Source: Burkholderia sp. TSV86 (GTDB lineage Bacteria > Pseudomonadota > Gammaproteobacteria > Burkholderiales > Burkholderiaceae). From it: DNA of 64,000 nucleotides. Both the position numbers and the translations under genes were made by a program. The stretch spans positions 1 through 64,000 of the forward strand of contig NZ_LOWB01000075.1 in assembly GCF_001522865.1 (NCBI RefSeq). The letters are read 5' to 3'. The notes under the pieces were generated by a model that saw only the letters and a program-made list of their open reading frames with translations, searched no databases and was not told where the DNA came from. The first letter of the stretch is position 1. Every line of letters begins with the position of its first letter. Of this stretch, positions 38,409 to 46,743 are shown one piece after another.

Positions 38409-39249
38409 CAGCGCATCGCAACTGCCGCCGCACACGCCGACGATCAATCACCTCACGCGTGCTCGACGTCGACGCGCGCATCGCCGCATTTGCCTAGGGC
38501 GAAGAGGCCGCACAGGATTGGCTGCTCGGTCATGAGGAGGCGCGCCGGCGCTGACGCTTGCACGGATAGGTCGTTGCGTTGCCCGCTTGCATCGGCGCGA
38601 TAGCCGAAAGCGGCGAATTTAGCAGTAGTAACCTACACCGTCTTCCCTCAATCCTGATTCCGATCCCCATTGCGTCACGTTCTTCCAATACGGCTTTGCC
38701 GTCACGGACATGACAGGCCACTGCTTGGCAAGACGTAAGCGACAAAGACGGTGCGAGTCACGATGCGTGAACACGCGCATTCGGTACGGGTTGGCGCATC
38801 AACTGGTATCCGATGCGCAGCGCCCCATAGGCGTGACAGCAGCCCGCACTCTTCGCAACGTAAGACGTGGCGCTACCGGGCAGCGCGTTCAGTTATAATG
38901 CAGCACCAACTTCTTTGGAAAACTAACTGTACACTGCACGATAAAACGTGCATTGGCTCGTTGTGAGTCCTTGTTCGACGGATCGCCCGGCAAAGCTAAC
39001 GATCGCGGCATCCTCTGGCGCCCCCAATCCCGATCGGACCGGTATTGCAGCCCCTCGCGCCTGACCCACCCCCTCGCCTGTACGACGCGCATCGCCCCGG
39101 CAACGCGAACCATGGCGTCTACAACAGGAGGGGCAGCCCATCCCCGCACTTCTCATCATCGCCCGAGCGTATGTCATTCAACGCTCGCAACCTCTTGCCT
39201 GACGAAGCACTGCATTGCCGGTGCCGCACCAATTAACCAGGAACCTTGA
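38409..39249. other. 840-bp region without an intact gene, start of a less GC-rich accessory stretch
   Basis: A protein-like fragment interrupted by a stop (VDARIAAFA-stop-GEEAAQDWLLGHEEARRR) lies at about 38464-38553 on the plus strand and may be a gene remnant. The rest shows nothing. The last 60 bp hold the AGGA ribosome site of the IF-1 gene. Confidence 0.4.
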
Positions 39250-39516
39250 ATGGCTAAAGAAGAACTGCTGGAACTCGACGGCATCGTAGACGAAGTACTG
39301 CCGGACAGTCACTACCGCGTCACGCTCGACAATGGCGTCGTGGTGGGCGCTTACGCATCTGGCCGTATCCGGAAGAATCACATCCGCATCCTTGCAGGGG
39401 ATCGAGTCACACTAGAACTTTCAGTGTACGATCTGACAAAAGGAAGGATAAATTTTCGACACAAGGACGAACGCAGCGGCAGCTCAACGCGCAGGACAGC
39501 CTTTCGCCGCCGTTGA
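39250..39516 (+). CDS. infA: Translation initiation factor IF-1, divergent second copy
   Basis: 88 residues. An S1-type OB fold with the IF-1 pattern [63 protein letters not shown]. It differs from the ribosomal-operon IF-1 in many positions and carries a 16-residue basic Ser/Arg tail ([13 protein letters not shown]). IF-1 binds the ribosomal A site with IF-2. It is not in a ribosomal protein operon here; a cold-shock protein gene lies 1.6 kb away, so a stress- or cold-related paralogue is a reasonable inference. Confidence 0.9.
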   Translation: MAKEELLELDGIVDEVLPDSHYRVTLDNGVVVGAYASGRIRKNHIRILAGDRVTLELSVYDLTKGRINFRHKDERSGSSTRRTAFRRR

Positions 39517-39829
39517 CACCTAGCACGGAAGCCTCGGGGTTTCGGCATGGCGGGGCCATGATGCTACCCCGAAACCAACCTCCTGCCGCCTTGCCAACGA
39601 AGCACGGATAAGTAAATTTCCGCTGTACAAGTCCGGCAATGGGCGTAGCATGAAGCGAATCACTGCCCAGGCCCGTTCCCGTATATCCGCAGATTTCTTT
39701 TCGATGAAGCAGGGCTGCCCGCTTTCATCGCAAGCCGAACGACGCGGCAGATCGTGTGAAGACTGAATTCAGCCGCTCACACTGCTACTCTCTTGCGCCG
39801 CATGGTGATGCGGCCTCAAAGGTACCCCG
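39517..39829. other. 313-bp spacer after IF-1
   Basis: No gene seen. AAAGG before 39830 is the ribosome site of the next gene. Confidence 0.4.
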
Positions 39830-40120
39830 ATGGCAACTAGCTTCCGTCTCTACCGCGGGCTGGAAATTTACCCGCTCGTCTATCCATGTCATACCACCGA
39901 GCCCGGATACGGGCATAACTACGACGAGGGCTTCAACGCCGCCGTGCGCATCCAGGAGCCGGGAAACCCTGAAGGATCATCGCGCAGCCGAGTATTTCAG
40001 CTCCCGGTGGCCAAACCTTTCCTAAACGCAGGTGATGCGCGGCGAGCATCAACTGCATATGCGGAGCACCTCATCGACACCTGCTCGCAAGACACGAACG
40101 TCCTCGACCTTGAGTTGTGA
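39830..40120 (+). CDS. Small hypothetical protein, putative family member A
   Basis: 96 residues. A YRGLEIYPLVY strand is followed by a glycine/asparagine-rich turn, a strand FNAAVRIQEPG, an FQLPVAKPF stretch and a C-terminal helix DARRASTAYAEHLID. The same order (aromatic YRG strand, beta hairpin, then a helix with A-x-x-Y-A/S) is seen in the proteins at 40505 and 40782, so they may be diverged paralogues. Function unknown. Composition is lower in GC than the core genome. Confidence 0.6.
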   Translation: MATSFRLYRGLEIYPLVYPCHTTEPGYGHNYDEGFNAAVRIQEPGNPEGSSRSRVFQLPVAKPFLNAGDARRASTAYAEHLIDTCSQDTNVLDLEL

Positions 40121-40195
40121 TTCGTCGCGCCCCCTGTTAAGCGCTCGCCAGCGCGCCCCTGCGCCGGGGTACGCGGGCAAAAATTGAGGTTTTAC

Positions 40196-40435
40196 ATGGA
40201 CAGAACCGACCTATTGAAGCGGATTCAACGTGACGGCTCCAGCATTGTTGACCAATTTTTGCCGTTTGGAGCTCGTGCCGAGTTGGACGGAGTCATCCGC
40301 GACGGTCATCACGAGATCGATGCAAGTGCGTGGCTAATGTTCGTGTCCATTCGAGCAATCTTGCGTAATAACGGCATGGGGAGTTGCGAGTCAGACCATG
40401 AGGCAAGCCAAATCATGGCCCTTCTGAATGCGTAA
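40196..40435 (+). CDS. Small hypothetical protein
   Basis: 79 residues, MDRTDLLKRIQRDGSSIVDQF and on, with an ID-ASAWLMFVSIRAILR helix. No domain recognised. The ATG at 40196 has GAGG upstream. It lies between two members of the putative small-protein family but does not share their pattern. Confidence 0.5.
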   Translation: MDRTDLLKRIQRDGSSIVDQFLPFGARAELDGVIRDGHHEIDASAWLMFVSIRAILRNNGMGSCESDHEASQIMALLNA

Positions 40436-40504
40436 CGGCGATTTACCCGTCACGCCACGTTCCGCAACGGTCATGGCCACGCGGCAACCGTGCAAGGAAA
40501 GAGA

Positions 40505-40720
40505 ATGCGCTGCAATTCAACCCGCTTCGTCATCGACCTGACGCCGCGCAGGGCAAACGGCGAATACATGGCCCATGCTCACATCAGCGCCAACCATGCG
40601 GACGGCAACAAGTATATCGTTCACCCAAGTGGTGATCTGGCGGGCTTTGACTTACGCGAAGACTCCATTACCTATGCAAGGAACTGGGCGCAGGCGTGGC
40701 TCGATGCACGCTTCGGCTGA
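40505..40720 (+). CDS. Small hypothetical protein, putative family member B
   Basis: 71 residues. Strands RFVIDLTPRRANGEYMAHAHIS and NKYIVHPSGDLAGFDL precede the helix SITYARNWAQAWLDARFG. The ending YA-x-x-WA-x-x-WLD matches member C (YSDQWARDWIDTRG). AAGGAAAGAG precedes the ATG at good spacing. Function unknown. Confidence 0.6.
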   Translation: MRCNSTRFVIDLTPRRANGEYMAHAHISANHADGNKYIVHPSGDLAGFDLREDSITYARNWAQAWLDARFG

Positions 40721-40781
40721 AAGGCTGGGCAAACCGGAAACTGAAGAGGCGCGGTCATGCTTCAAGACCGACGACGTACCG

Positions 40782-41006
40782 TCAACCTCGCGTATCGATC
40801 CAGTCCCGCGCCCATTGATCGGAATAACCGCGCGCGTCGTCCTCACTGACGAAATACCCGAGTGAATAAAACTCGTAGTACATAGGCCCAGACCGAACAT
40901 CGGAGCGGGCGAGTGTCACATTTGACGAGAAACAACCATCAGGCAGGCAGTGAGCTGACGGGGATACCGTATATCCGCGATATTGGATAGGAGTAGAAAT
41001 TTTCAT
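40782..41006 (-). CDS. Small hypothetical protein, putative family member C
   Basis: 74 residues. IQYRGYTVSPSAHCLPDGCFSSNVTL is followed by YYEFYSLGYFVSEDDARGYSDQWARDWIDTRG. The YRG strand matches member A and the WA-x-x-WID helix matches member B. It faces the cold-shock gene region and is transcribed in the same direction as cspA. No Shine-Dalgarno; the ATG at 41006 is chosen because upstream residues do not fit the family. Confidence 0.6.
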   Translation of the reverse strand: MKISTPIQYRGYTVSPSAHCLPDGCFSSNVTLARSDVRSGPMYYEFYSLGYFVSEDDARGYSDQWARDWIDTRG

Positions 41007-41157
41007 TGTTGTTATTGGTGAAATAAGGCCCAGTGTAGAACGGCGTCTCCCACAGGGAATTGATCTGTCTGGATCAATGGGCAAGGCCTGACGGGCCGAA
41101 ACTATGTCAATGCGGTGGGAGGCGTCTACTATCTGGCACAGTGGACGCCTAAAAAAA

Positions 41158-41361
41158 TTACAACGGCTTGATATTCGATGCCTGAAGCCCCTTAGGGCCG
41201 CGCTTCGTCTCGAAGCTGACTTTTTGATTTTCAGTCAAGGTTTTGAACCCGTCACCCGAGATTTCCGAAAAGTGCGCAAACAGATCTGCGCCACCTGCGT
41301 CCGGGGTGATGAAGCCAAAGCCTTTGCTCTCATTGAACCATTTTACGATACCGGTATCCAT
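41158..41361 (-). CDS. CspA-family cold-shock protein
   Basis: 67 residues, the canonical length. RNA-binding motifs RNP1 (KGFGFI, 13-18) and RNP2 (LFAHF, 27-31). Start at 41361 with GAGGG upstream, after a long less GC-rich leader. It acts as an RNA chaperone. It is separate from member C by 151 bp and points the same way. Confidence 0.95.
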   Translation of the reverse strand: MDTGIVKWFNESKGFGFITPDAGGADLFAHFSEISGDGFKTLTENQKVSFETKRGPKGLQASNIKPL

Positions 41362-41811
41362 GTTGAATCCCTCAAAAAAATAAGTTGACTGTTCCCGTTG
41401 CACAGGCGACGGGGAAGCACCAAGAGGGAACAAGAGGACAACGGACTCCGCGCAAACAGCGGACAAGAGATGAGAACCAATCGAACTTCCTGAATACTTC
41501 AGCTACACACGGTACGCGAATCACCAGCCGAGGTCAACCGATTTCGCGATACCAAACGTAACGGCTCAAAATATGAGGTATTGATCGTAGATCGCGTCCT
41601 AAATGTCATGCTGTACCAAAACGGTGCACGGATAGCAGCTTTCTAATCGGTTCGCATCGAATTCTTGCCGGCATCATGACTTCGGCCGCTTGCTCAGATT
41701 TGCCGTGGCTTTCGTTTCGTGCCATCGGCCTGCGCACGCCTCCTTCGTTCGTTCTCTTCCAACCTATTTTTCCGTTTACATTGAAAATCATTTTCAGATC
41801 CTCGACGATGC
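41362..41811 (-). other. 450-bp leader/promoter region of the cold-shock gene
   Basis: No gene seen. It is A-rich and less GC-rich on the minus-strand leader side; cspA-type genes commonly have long structured 5' leaders, so the transcript start may lie well upstream of 41361. Confidence 0.45.
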
Positions 41812-42442
41812 ATGCTGCGCGTGCCGGCGACGTCCGATTTCGGCCGCAAGATGCTGCGGCACTGGCTCGACGCCTTTATTGAGCGCCATCCGAACGTCAG
41901 CGTATCGCTCCTGCTGATCGACAATCTCTCCCATTTCTGGGCGACGACATCAATCTCGCGATCCGCTTTGGCGTGCCACCGGACAATTCAATGGCTGCAA
42001 AGTAAATGGCGGACAGTCGCCGCGCACGGTGAGCCGGCACATCCAGACGTGCTTGCCGATCAAGATTTCATTCCTGTTGATTTCGGCTGGGCCATCAAGC
42101 AAATGGCGCTTCTCGCGCGACGGTAAAACGGTGAATATTCTTGCGCCGACACATCGCGCACACGCGACCGACGGCGGTGCAGTTGCGCGCGAGTGGACAC
42201 TCGAAGGGCACGGCATCGTGATGGAATCGATCTTGGGATGTAGCAGCGATCTGAAGGCCGATAGATTGCGCCAGCTGTTGCCCGAACCGCACAGCCCTGA
42301 CGCGCCGGCCCATGTGCTGTTCCAGCGCAGCCAGTACCTCGCACTGCGTATTCGCGCACTGCCCGATTTTCTATCCGAACAACTTGCCGGCGCCACGGCA
42401 GCACTCAAATCGTCCCTCGATAAACGCCGAATCTTCAGCTAG
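41812..42442 (+). pseudogene. LysR-family regulator remnant, effector domain only, frameshifted
   Basis: Pieces of one LysR effector domain appear in order in different frames. LRVPATSDFGRKMLRHWLDAFIERHPNV comes first, then FLGDDINLAIRFGVPPDNSMAAK (next frame, stop), then AAHGEPAHPDVLADQDFIPVDFG (first frame again), then SSKWRFSRDGKTV... LPDFLSEQLAGATAALK (third frame) to the TAG at 42442. At least three frameshifts are needed and the HTH is absent. Clearly a dead gene. Confidence 0.85.
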
Positions 42443-42603
42443 AAACTGGCGCGCGCTGATACTGCATGCTGGCGTAGGGCTTGCATACAGCACTCTCATC
42501 CTCCCGTGGCTCGCATCGCCTCCACGGGTCCGCCACAATGCATTACGATCGACAACAGGCGCACCGCCCCACCGCGCCGTCCGTTTCCTCGACGGAGGCC
42601 AGC

Positions 42604-42831
42604 ATGAACGCCCATACCCTGTCCGGCATGCTTCACGCACAGGAATTGCTACTCGTGTCGCTGATTCGCACCCTTCCGCCGGAAACCAAACGCGCGCTCG
42701 GCGACGAGTTTGTTCGTCAAATCGAGCTTGCCGAAACATCGCATCTCGACGTGCCCGCCGAACACGACGCGCATCACGCGTATCTCGCCCACGTTCGCAG
42801 GCTGCTCATCCGGCTCGAATCGCTGTCATAG
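42604..42831 (+). CDS. Small helical hypothetical protein
   Basis: 75 residues starting MNAHTLSGMLHAQELLLVSLIRTLPPETKRALGDEF, mostly alpha-helical with heptad-like Leu spacing, so it may dimerise. GGAGG lies seven bases before the ATG. No domain recognised. Confidence 0.6.
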   Translation: MNAHTLSGMLHAQELLLVSLIRTLPPETKRALGDEFVRQIELAETSHLDVPAEHDAHHAYLAHVRRLLIRLESLS

Positions 42832-43002
42832 CGCAGATAGCACGAATGGTATGAATGATGCGCTCCTCTGCTGCTGGCCGAATGAACGCTCGGATCGAAT
42901 GACCGCGCGGCTTCGCCGCGCCTGACAGCGCGCGGCAGGGATAGACCGTTAGTTGCGCTAAAGAGGCCAAACGAACGTTGCCGTGCAACGTCCGCCGCCC
43001 AT

Positions 43003-44487
43003 TCAAACCCCGGGCGCGCGTTCAATGTTGTCCCCGGGCGACAACCGCATCGCCGGGTCCAGCTTCTTCCACGAGAGCCGGGCCGGATCAGTCACGATCC
43101 CGGCCTGTGTACGCGCGATCAGAATTTCCTCGGCAATTGGCTCGAATGCTGCACGAAAATGCACCGAACTCTTGTTGACGAGAACCGCCATTCGCTCTGG
43201 CTCGATTCCGACCATCCGGTACAGGTTGCGATCCAGCAGCTGCGTCTTCACGCTGGTCACGACGACGCGCACGTCATCGACGCGCAGGCACGCGCATAGC
43301 CCAAGACGCAGCTCCGTGCCGCGCATCATCGGGCCTTCGAGCTTGCAACGGCCGTCCGCCAGCGCTTCGACAAAACACCGTGCGGGCAGCGGCCGAGCCG
43401 TGTGCGCGGCGAGCGTCAGATCGACATTCGCGCCGATGCCCGCCGCATGCGCCGCGGCCGCGGCCGCGGGATCGTAAAGCAAGCCGAACGCGGCGCGCGG
43501 CACGCGATGGCGCAGCAACGCTTCGAGTATTTCGGTGGTATCCGAGCCCGCGCCCGCGCCGGGGTTATCGTGCGTATCGGCGATGACGACCGGGCCGGCC
43601 GCAGAGCGCGCAATCTCCTTGGCGCGCAACACTGCTTCGTCAGCCGACAGATAAGCCGCTTGCCAATTCGCCTCGTCGGCGCAGAACACTTGCTCGAGCC
43701 GCGCAATCGCGTCATCCAGCTCGGCACGGTTCGTCCCGTCGCCCCAGATCGCCGGGCCGCACTCGCAAATATCGGCGGACGGAAAGCCGAGCGTGACCGA
43801 CAGATCGACTTCGTATTCGCGCTCCAAACGCGCAACGAGCGCATACAGATGCGACGCGGGCGCCTGCGACGTCGCCATCGCCTCGATTGGGATCAGGAAC
43901 GGCATCCGGCGGAACACGCGGTGCTCGCGCCGTCCACCGGAGCCGATCCGCAGCAGCACGCGCGCCGCGCGCGCGCCGGTTTCGGCCATGTCGACATGCG
44001 GATAGGTCCGGAACGGCACGAGCGCGTCCGCATGACGGAACATCTGCTCGGTTACGTTCGCATGCAGATCGAGCGATGCGACGATGATCGCGCGGGAGCC
44101 CACGACCGCGCGCAAACGTTTGAGCAGTTCGCCTTCGCCATCGTCGAACCGTTCGGTAACCATCGCGCCGTGCAGGTCCAGATAGATCGCATCGGCTCGC
44201 GCGCGCCGCGCACGCTCGACGATCTCATTCGCGATGCGTTCATACGCGTCGTCGGTCACGAATCCGGACGGCGTCGCATGCGCCCAAATGCCCGGCACCA
44301 CTTGATTCGATGTCCTGCAAATCACGTCGATGAACCCCGCGATCGGCAGGTTTTGCGCACGCATCGAAAAAATCGCGTCGCCGACGAAAATCGGCCCATA
44401 CGCGCCGCCGTCGAAATCGTCGTATCGTGCGCGCGACGCGACGAATGTGTTGGTTTCATGGCCAAACCCGGCAACAAAGATTTTCAT
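43003..44487 (-). CDS. M81-family metallopeptidase (microcystinase C/MlrC-like)
   Basis: 494 residues starting MKIFVAGFGHETNTFV, the typical MlrC opening with a metal His. Further predicted metal and active-site parts are YLDLHGAMV, ASLDLHANVTEQM and VIADTHDNPGAGAGSDTTEIL, and the MlrC C-terminal domain follows. Most members are of unknown substrate; MlrC itself cleaves linearised microcystin and short peptides. The ATG overlaps the stop of the MFS gene (ATGA), so it is coupled to the transporter, and a scavenged peptide or peptide-like compound is the likely substrate. Confidence 0.88.
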   Translation of the reverse strand: MKIFVAGFGHETNTFVASRARYDDFDGGAYGPIFVGDAIFSMRAQNLPIAGFIDVICRTSNQVVPGIWAHATPSGFVTDDAYERIANEIVERARRARADAIYLDLHGAMVTERFDDGEGELLKRLRAVVGSRAIIVASLDLHANVTEQMFRHADALVPFRTYPHVDMAETGARAARVLLRIGSGGRREHRVFRRMPFLIPIEAMATSQAPASHLYALVARLEREYEVDLSVTLGFPSADICECGPAIWGDGTNRAELDDAIARLEQVFCADEANWQAAYLSADEAVLRAKEIARSAAGPVVIADTHDNPGAGAGSDTTEILEALLRHRVPRAAFGLLYDPAAAAAAHAAGIGANVDLTLAAHTARPLPARCFVEALADGRCKLEGPMMRGTELRLGLCACLRVDDVRVVVTSVKTQLLDRNLYRMVGIEPERMAVLVNKSSVHFRAAFEPIAEEILIARTQAGIVTDPARLSWKKLDPAMRLSPGDNIERAPGV

Positions 44488-45797
44488 GGACTCACCGCAT
44501 CGATACGAGGCAAAGGACGCGCGACCAACAGAATCGCGCTGAGCAACAACAACGCGGCGATCGCGAGAAAGCCCGCTTCGCCGCTGCCGCTCGCCGACTT
44601 GATCCAGCCGATCAGCGTCGGGCTGACGAAGCCGCCGAACAGGCCCAGCGTGTTGATGAATGCGATACCGACGGCCGCGTGCGACGCATCGAGGTAACCG
44701 GTCGGAATGGTCCAGAAAACCGCATACGACGCATACATCGCGGCGGTCGCAATCGTGATCGCCGCCAACGCGATCGCGAACCGGTCGAAGCAGTGCGCGG
44801 CCACGGCCAGCGCAAGCGCGCCGACAGCCGCCATCAACGCCGCGTGCGTGCGCCGCTCGCCAAGGCGGTCCGAGTGCCGGCCGACGGCGAACATCGCCGC
44901 GACGGTGACGAGATACGGAATCGCACAATAAAGGCCGATCTCGACGTAGCCGCGCAGGCCCGCCGCCTTGAGAAGCGTCGGCAGCCAGAAACTCACCGCA
45001 TACAAACCGCTGATCAAACCAAAGTAGACCGCGGCCAGCCGATAGATCTGCAGATCGCCAAGCACGCGCGGCAGCACGTAACGCCACCCGGCGCTATCGC
45101 GCCGTGGCCGATGCCGTTCGATGTCTTCCGACACGGCGATTTTCTCCGCGTGCGTCAACCATCGGGCCTGCGCCGGCGATTCGCAAAGAACCGCGAACGT
45201 GACGACGCCGAGCAGCAGCGCGGGCATGCCTTCGAGAATGAACATCCATTGCCAGCCCGCCAGCCCGGCCACACCGGAAAGATTCGCGATGATCCAGCCA
45301 GACAGGGGCCCGCCGACGATCGAGCCGACCGGCCCCGCGCACAGCAGCAGCGCCATCGCGCGCCCCATCCTCTGCGGCGGATACCAGCGGGTCAGAAAGT
45401 AGATCATGCCGGGCGCAAAGCCCGCTTCGAATACACCGAGCAGGAAGCGCAGCAGGTAAAACGTTTTGATATCGGCGACGAAGCCGGTCGCGATCGACGC
45501 CGCGGCCCACAGCACCATGATCCGGCTCAATGTCCGGCGCGCGCCGATCCTGACCAGCAACATATTGCTCGGCACTTCGAACAACATATAGCCGAGAAAG
45601 AAGATGCCCGCGCCAAGGCCATACGCCGCTTCGCTGAAGCCAATGTCGTGCTGCATCTGCAGCTTCGCGAAACCGATGTTGACGCGATCGATAAACGCGA
45701 TGCAATAGCACGCCGCCAGAAACGCGAGCACACGCAGATTGATCTTCCGGTAAGCGGTCGATAGCGGATCGTCGATCGTTCCGGCTTGGGGGACCAT
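44484..45797 (-). CDS. MFS transporter, anion:cation symporter (ACS) group
   Basis: 437 residues with 12 predicted helices. YRKINLRVLAFLAACYCIAFIDRVNIGFAKLQM opens it, and FLGYMLFEVPSNMLLVRIGARRTLSRIM is the ACS signature. The group imports organic anions such as phthalate, glucarate or vitamins. GAGGAA lies just upstream of the ATG at 45797. Coupled to the downstream M81 peptidase gene, which suggests uptake of the peptidase substrate or of its product. Confidence 0.9.
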   Translation of the reverse strand: MVPQAGTIDDPLSTAYRKINLRVLAFLAACYCIAFIDRVNIGFAKLQMQHDIGFSEAAYGLGAGIFFLGYMLFEVPSNMLLVRIGARRTLSRIMVLWAAASIATGFVADIKTFYLLRFLLGVFEAGFAPGMIYFLTRWYPPQRMGRAMALLLCAGPVGSIVGGPLSGWIIANLSGVAGLAGWQWMFILEGMPALLLGVVTFAVLCESPAQARWLTHAEKIAVSEDIERHRPRRDSAGWRYVLPRVLGDLQIYRLAAVYFGLISGLYAVSFWLPTLLKAAGLRGYVEIGLYCAIPYLVTVAAMFAVGRHSDRLGERRTHAALMAAVGALALAVAAHCFDRFAIALAAITIATAAMYASYAVFWTIPTGYLDASHAAVGIAFINTLGLFGGFVSPTLIGWIKSASGSGEAGFLAIAALLLLSAILLVARPLPRIDAVSP

Positions 45798-46592
45798 GAT
45801 TTCCTCGTATATCGAATTATTGAAATTGTTGCGCTGCCAAATTGGAACACAATATAACGGCAACTCTCGTCATTTTGGCCGGCAACACGTACAACACGGC
45901 ATTGCCGACGATTCAACATCCATCGACCGATTCGACGGAGCGCATACCGGGCTCGATCTTGCGGCAGTGAAGCGTTGCCGGTAACGCGCCGGCTCGATGA
46001 AAGCGGTGGTTTCCGCTGGCTCGGCCTCATGCATCTGGAATCCGCTGCCTTAAAGCAGCGCCGCACAGTATGGAGTATTCAAAAGTCAAATCAATGCGAG
46101 GAAAACGCTTTAACCAGGCACGGCCGCCGCCGTTTCATTTGACGAATCACTGATTGCGCGTCATTTCGAAAAGATAATGTGCGATACAAGCCGACAATTT
46201 CCTGATACTCGCGTATTGCTGAATTAGCGCTCAATCGCCGGGATGCACGTCGGCGTTTTCGTTAGTGTTTGCAATCGCGCCGCATTCATCGACATAGCGT
46301 AGAAGCCGCCTTCGTTTTCCATCCACCGGTTGCGTACCGGCGCTGACTACGAAAAAGGCATCATGACTATCGTCCGTTATCCTATGCATTGTGATGAGTG
46401 CGGTCGCTCGACCCGCCACCGCGATGTGCGTCCTCGGCACCGTAAGCGTCGAACACGCGCGCCAGCCAAAGCTCCAGAGCGATGTGCCGCCTTCCAGGCT
46501 CAAGCAGACGCTTCAGACGCCACACGCCGGAACCGAGCCCATGTGCCTGCCCGGCGGCCCCGCAGGCTCCCGTGACTTCGCTTTTTGATTGA
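45798..46592. other. 795-bp region between the MFS and haem-uptake operons
   Basis: No certain gene. Two overlapping short plus-strand frames around 46363-46590 show some protein-like stretches (one begins MTIVRYPMHCDECGRS). They have no strong ribosome site and do not look like the HmuP/HemP regulator often found here. Confidence 0.4.
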
Positions 46593-46613
46593 AATGGTAA
46601 TAATTCTCAATTA
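46593..46613 (+). promoter_or_regulatory. Fur box upstream of hmuR
   Basis: AATGGTAATAATTCTCAATT closely follows the Fur consensus (GATAATGATAATCATTATC-type, three hexamers) and sits in an AT-rich block about 130-150 bp before the haem receptor gene. It predicts iron repression of the hmu operon. Confidence 0.75.
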
Positions 46614-46743
46614 CACTTTACATTCTACCTAACGGATTTTTCCTTTCACCCCGCCTGCGGCCTGACCGCCACGCAGGCGGCCAGCCAGGTGCATGCGTCA
46701 CCCAGCCAGCCTTCGGGCTCATTCGACACTGGGAGACCAAACC

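Noticed and set aside
38400-42900. Prophage or insertion element in the less GC-rich stretch
   Set aside because: No integrase, transposase, tRNA or flanking direct repeats could be found; called only an accessory or turnover region.
46391-46588. Possible HmuP/HemP regulator upstream of the haem operon
   Set aside because: The short frames here lack the conserved HmuP ending (YRLR...GKLILTK) and a good ribosome site.
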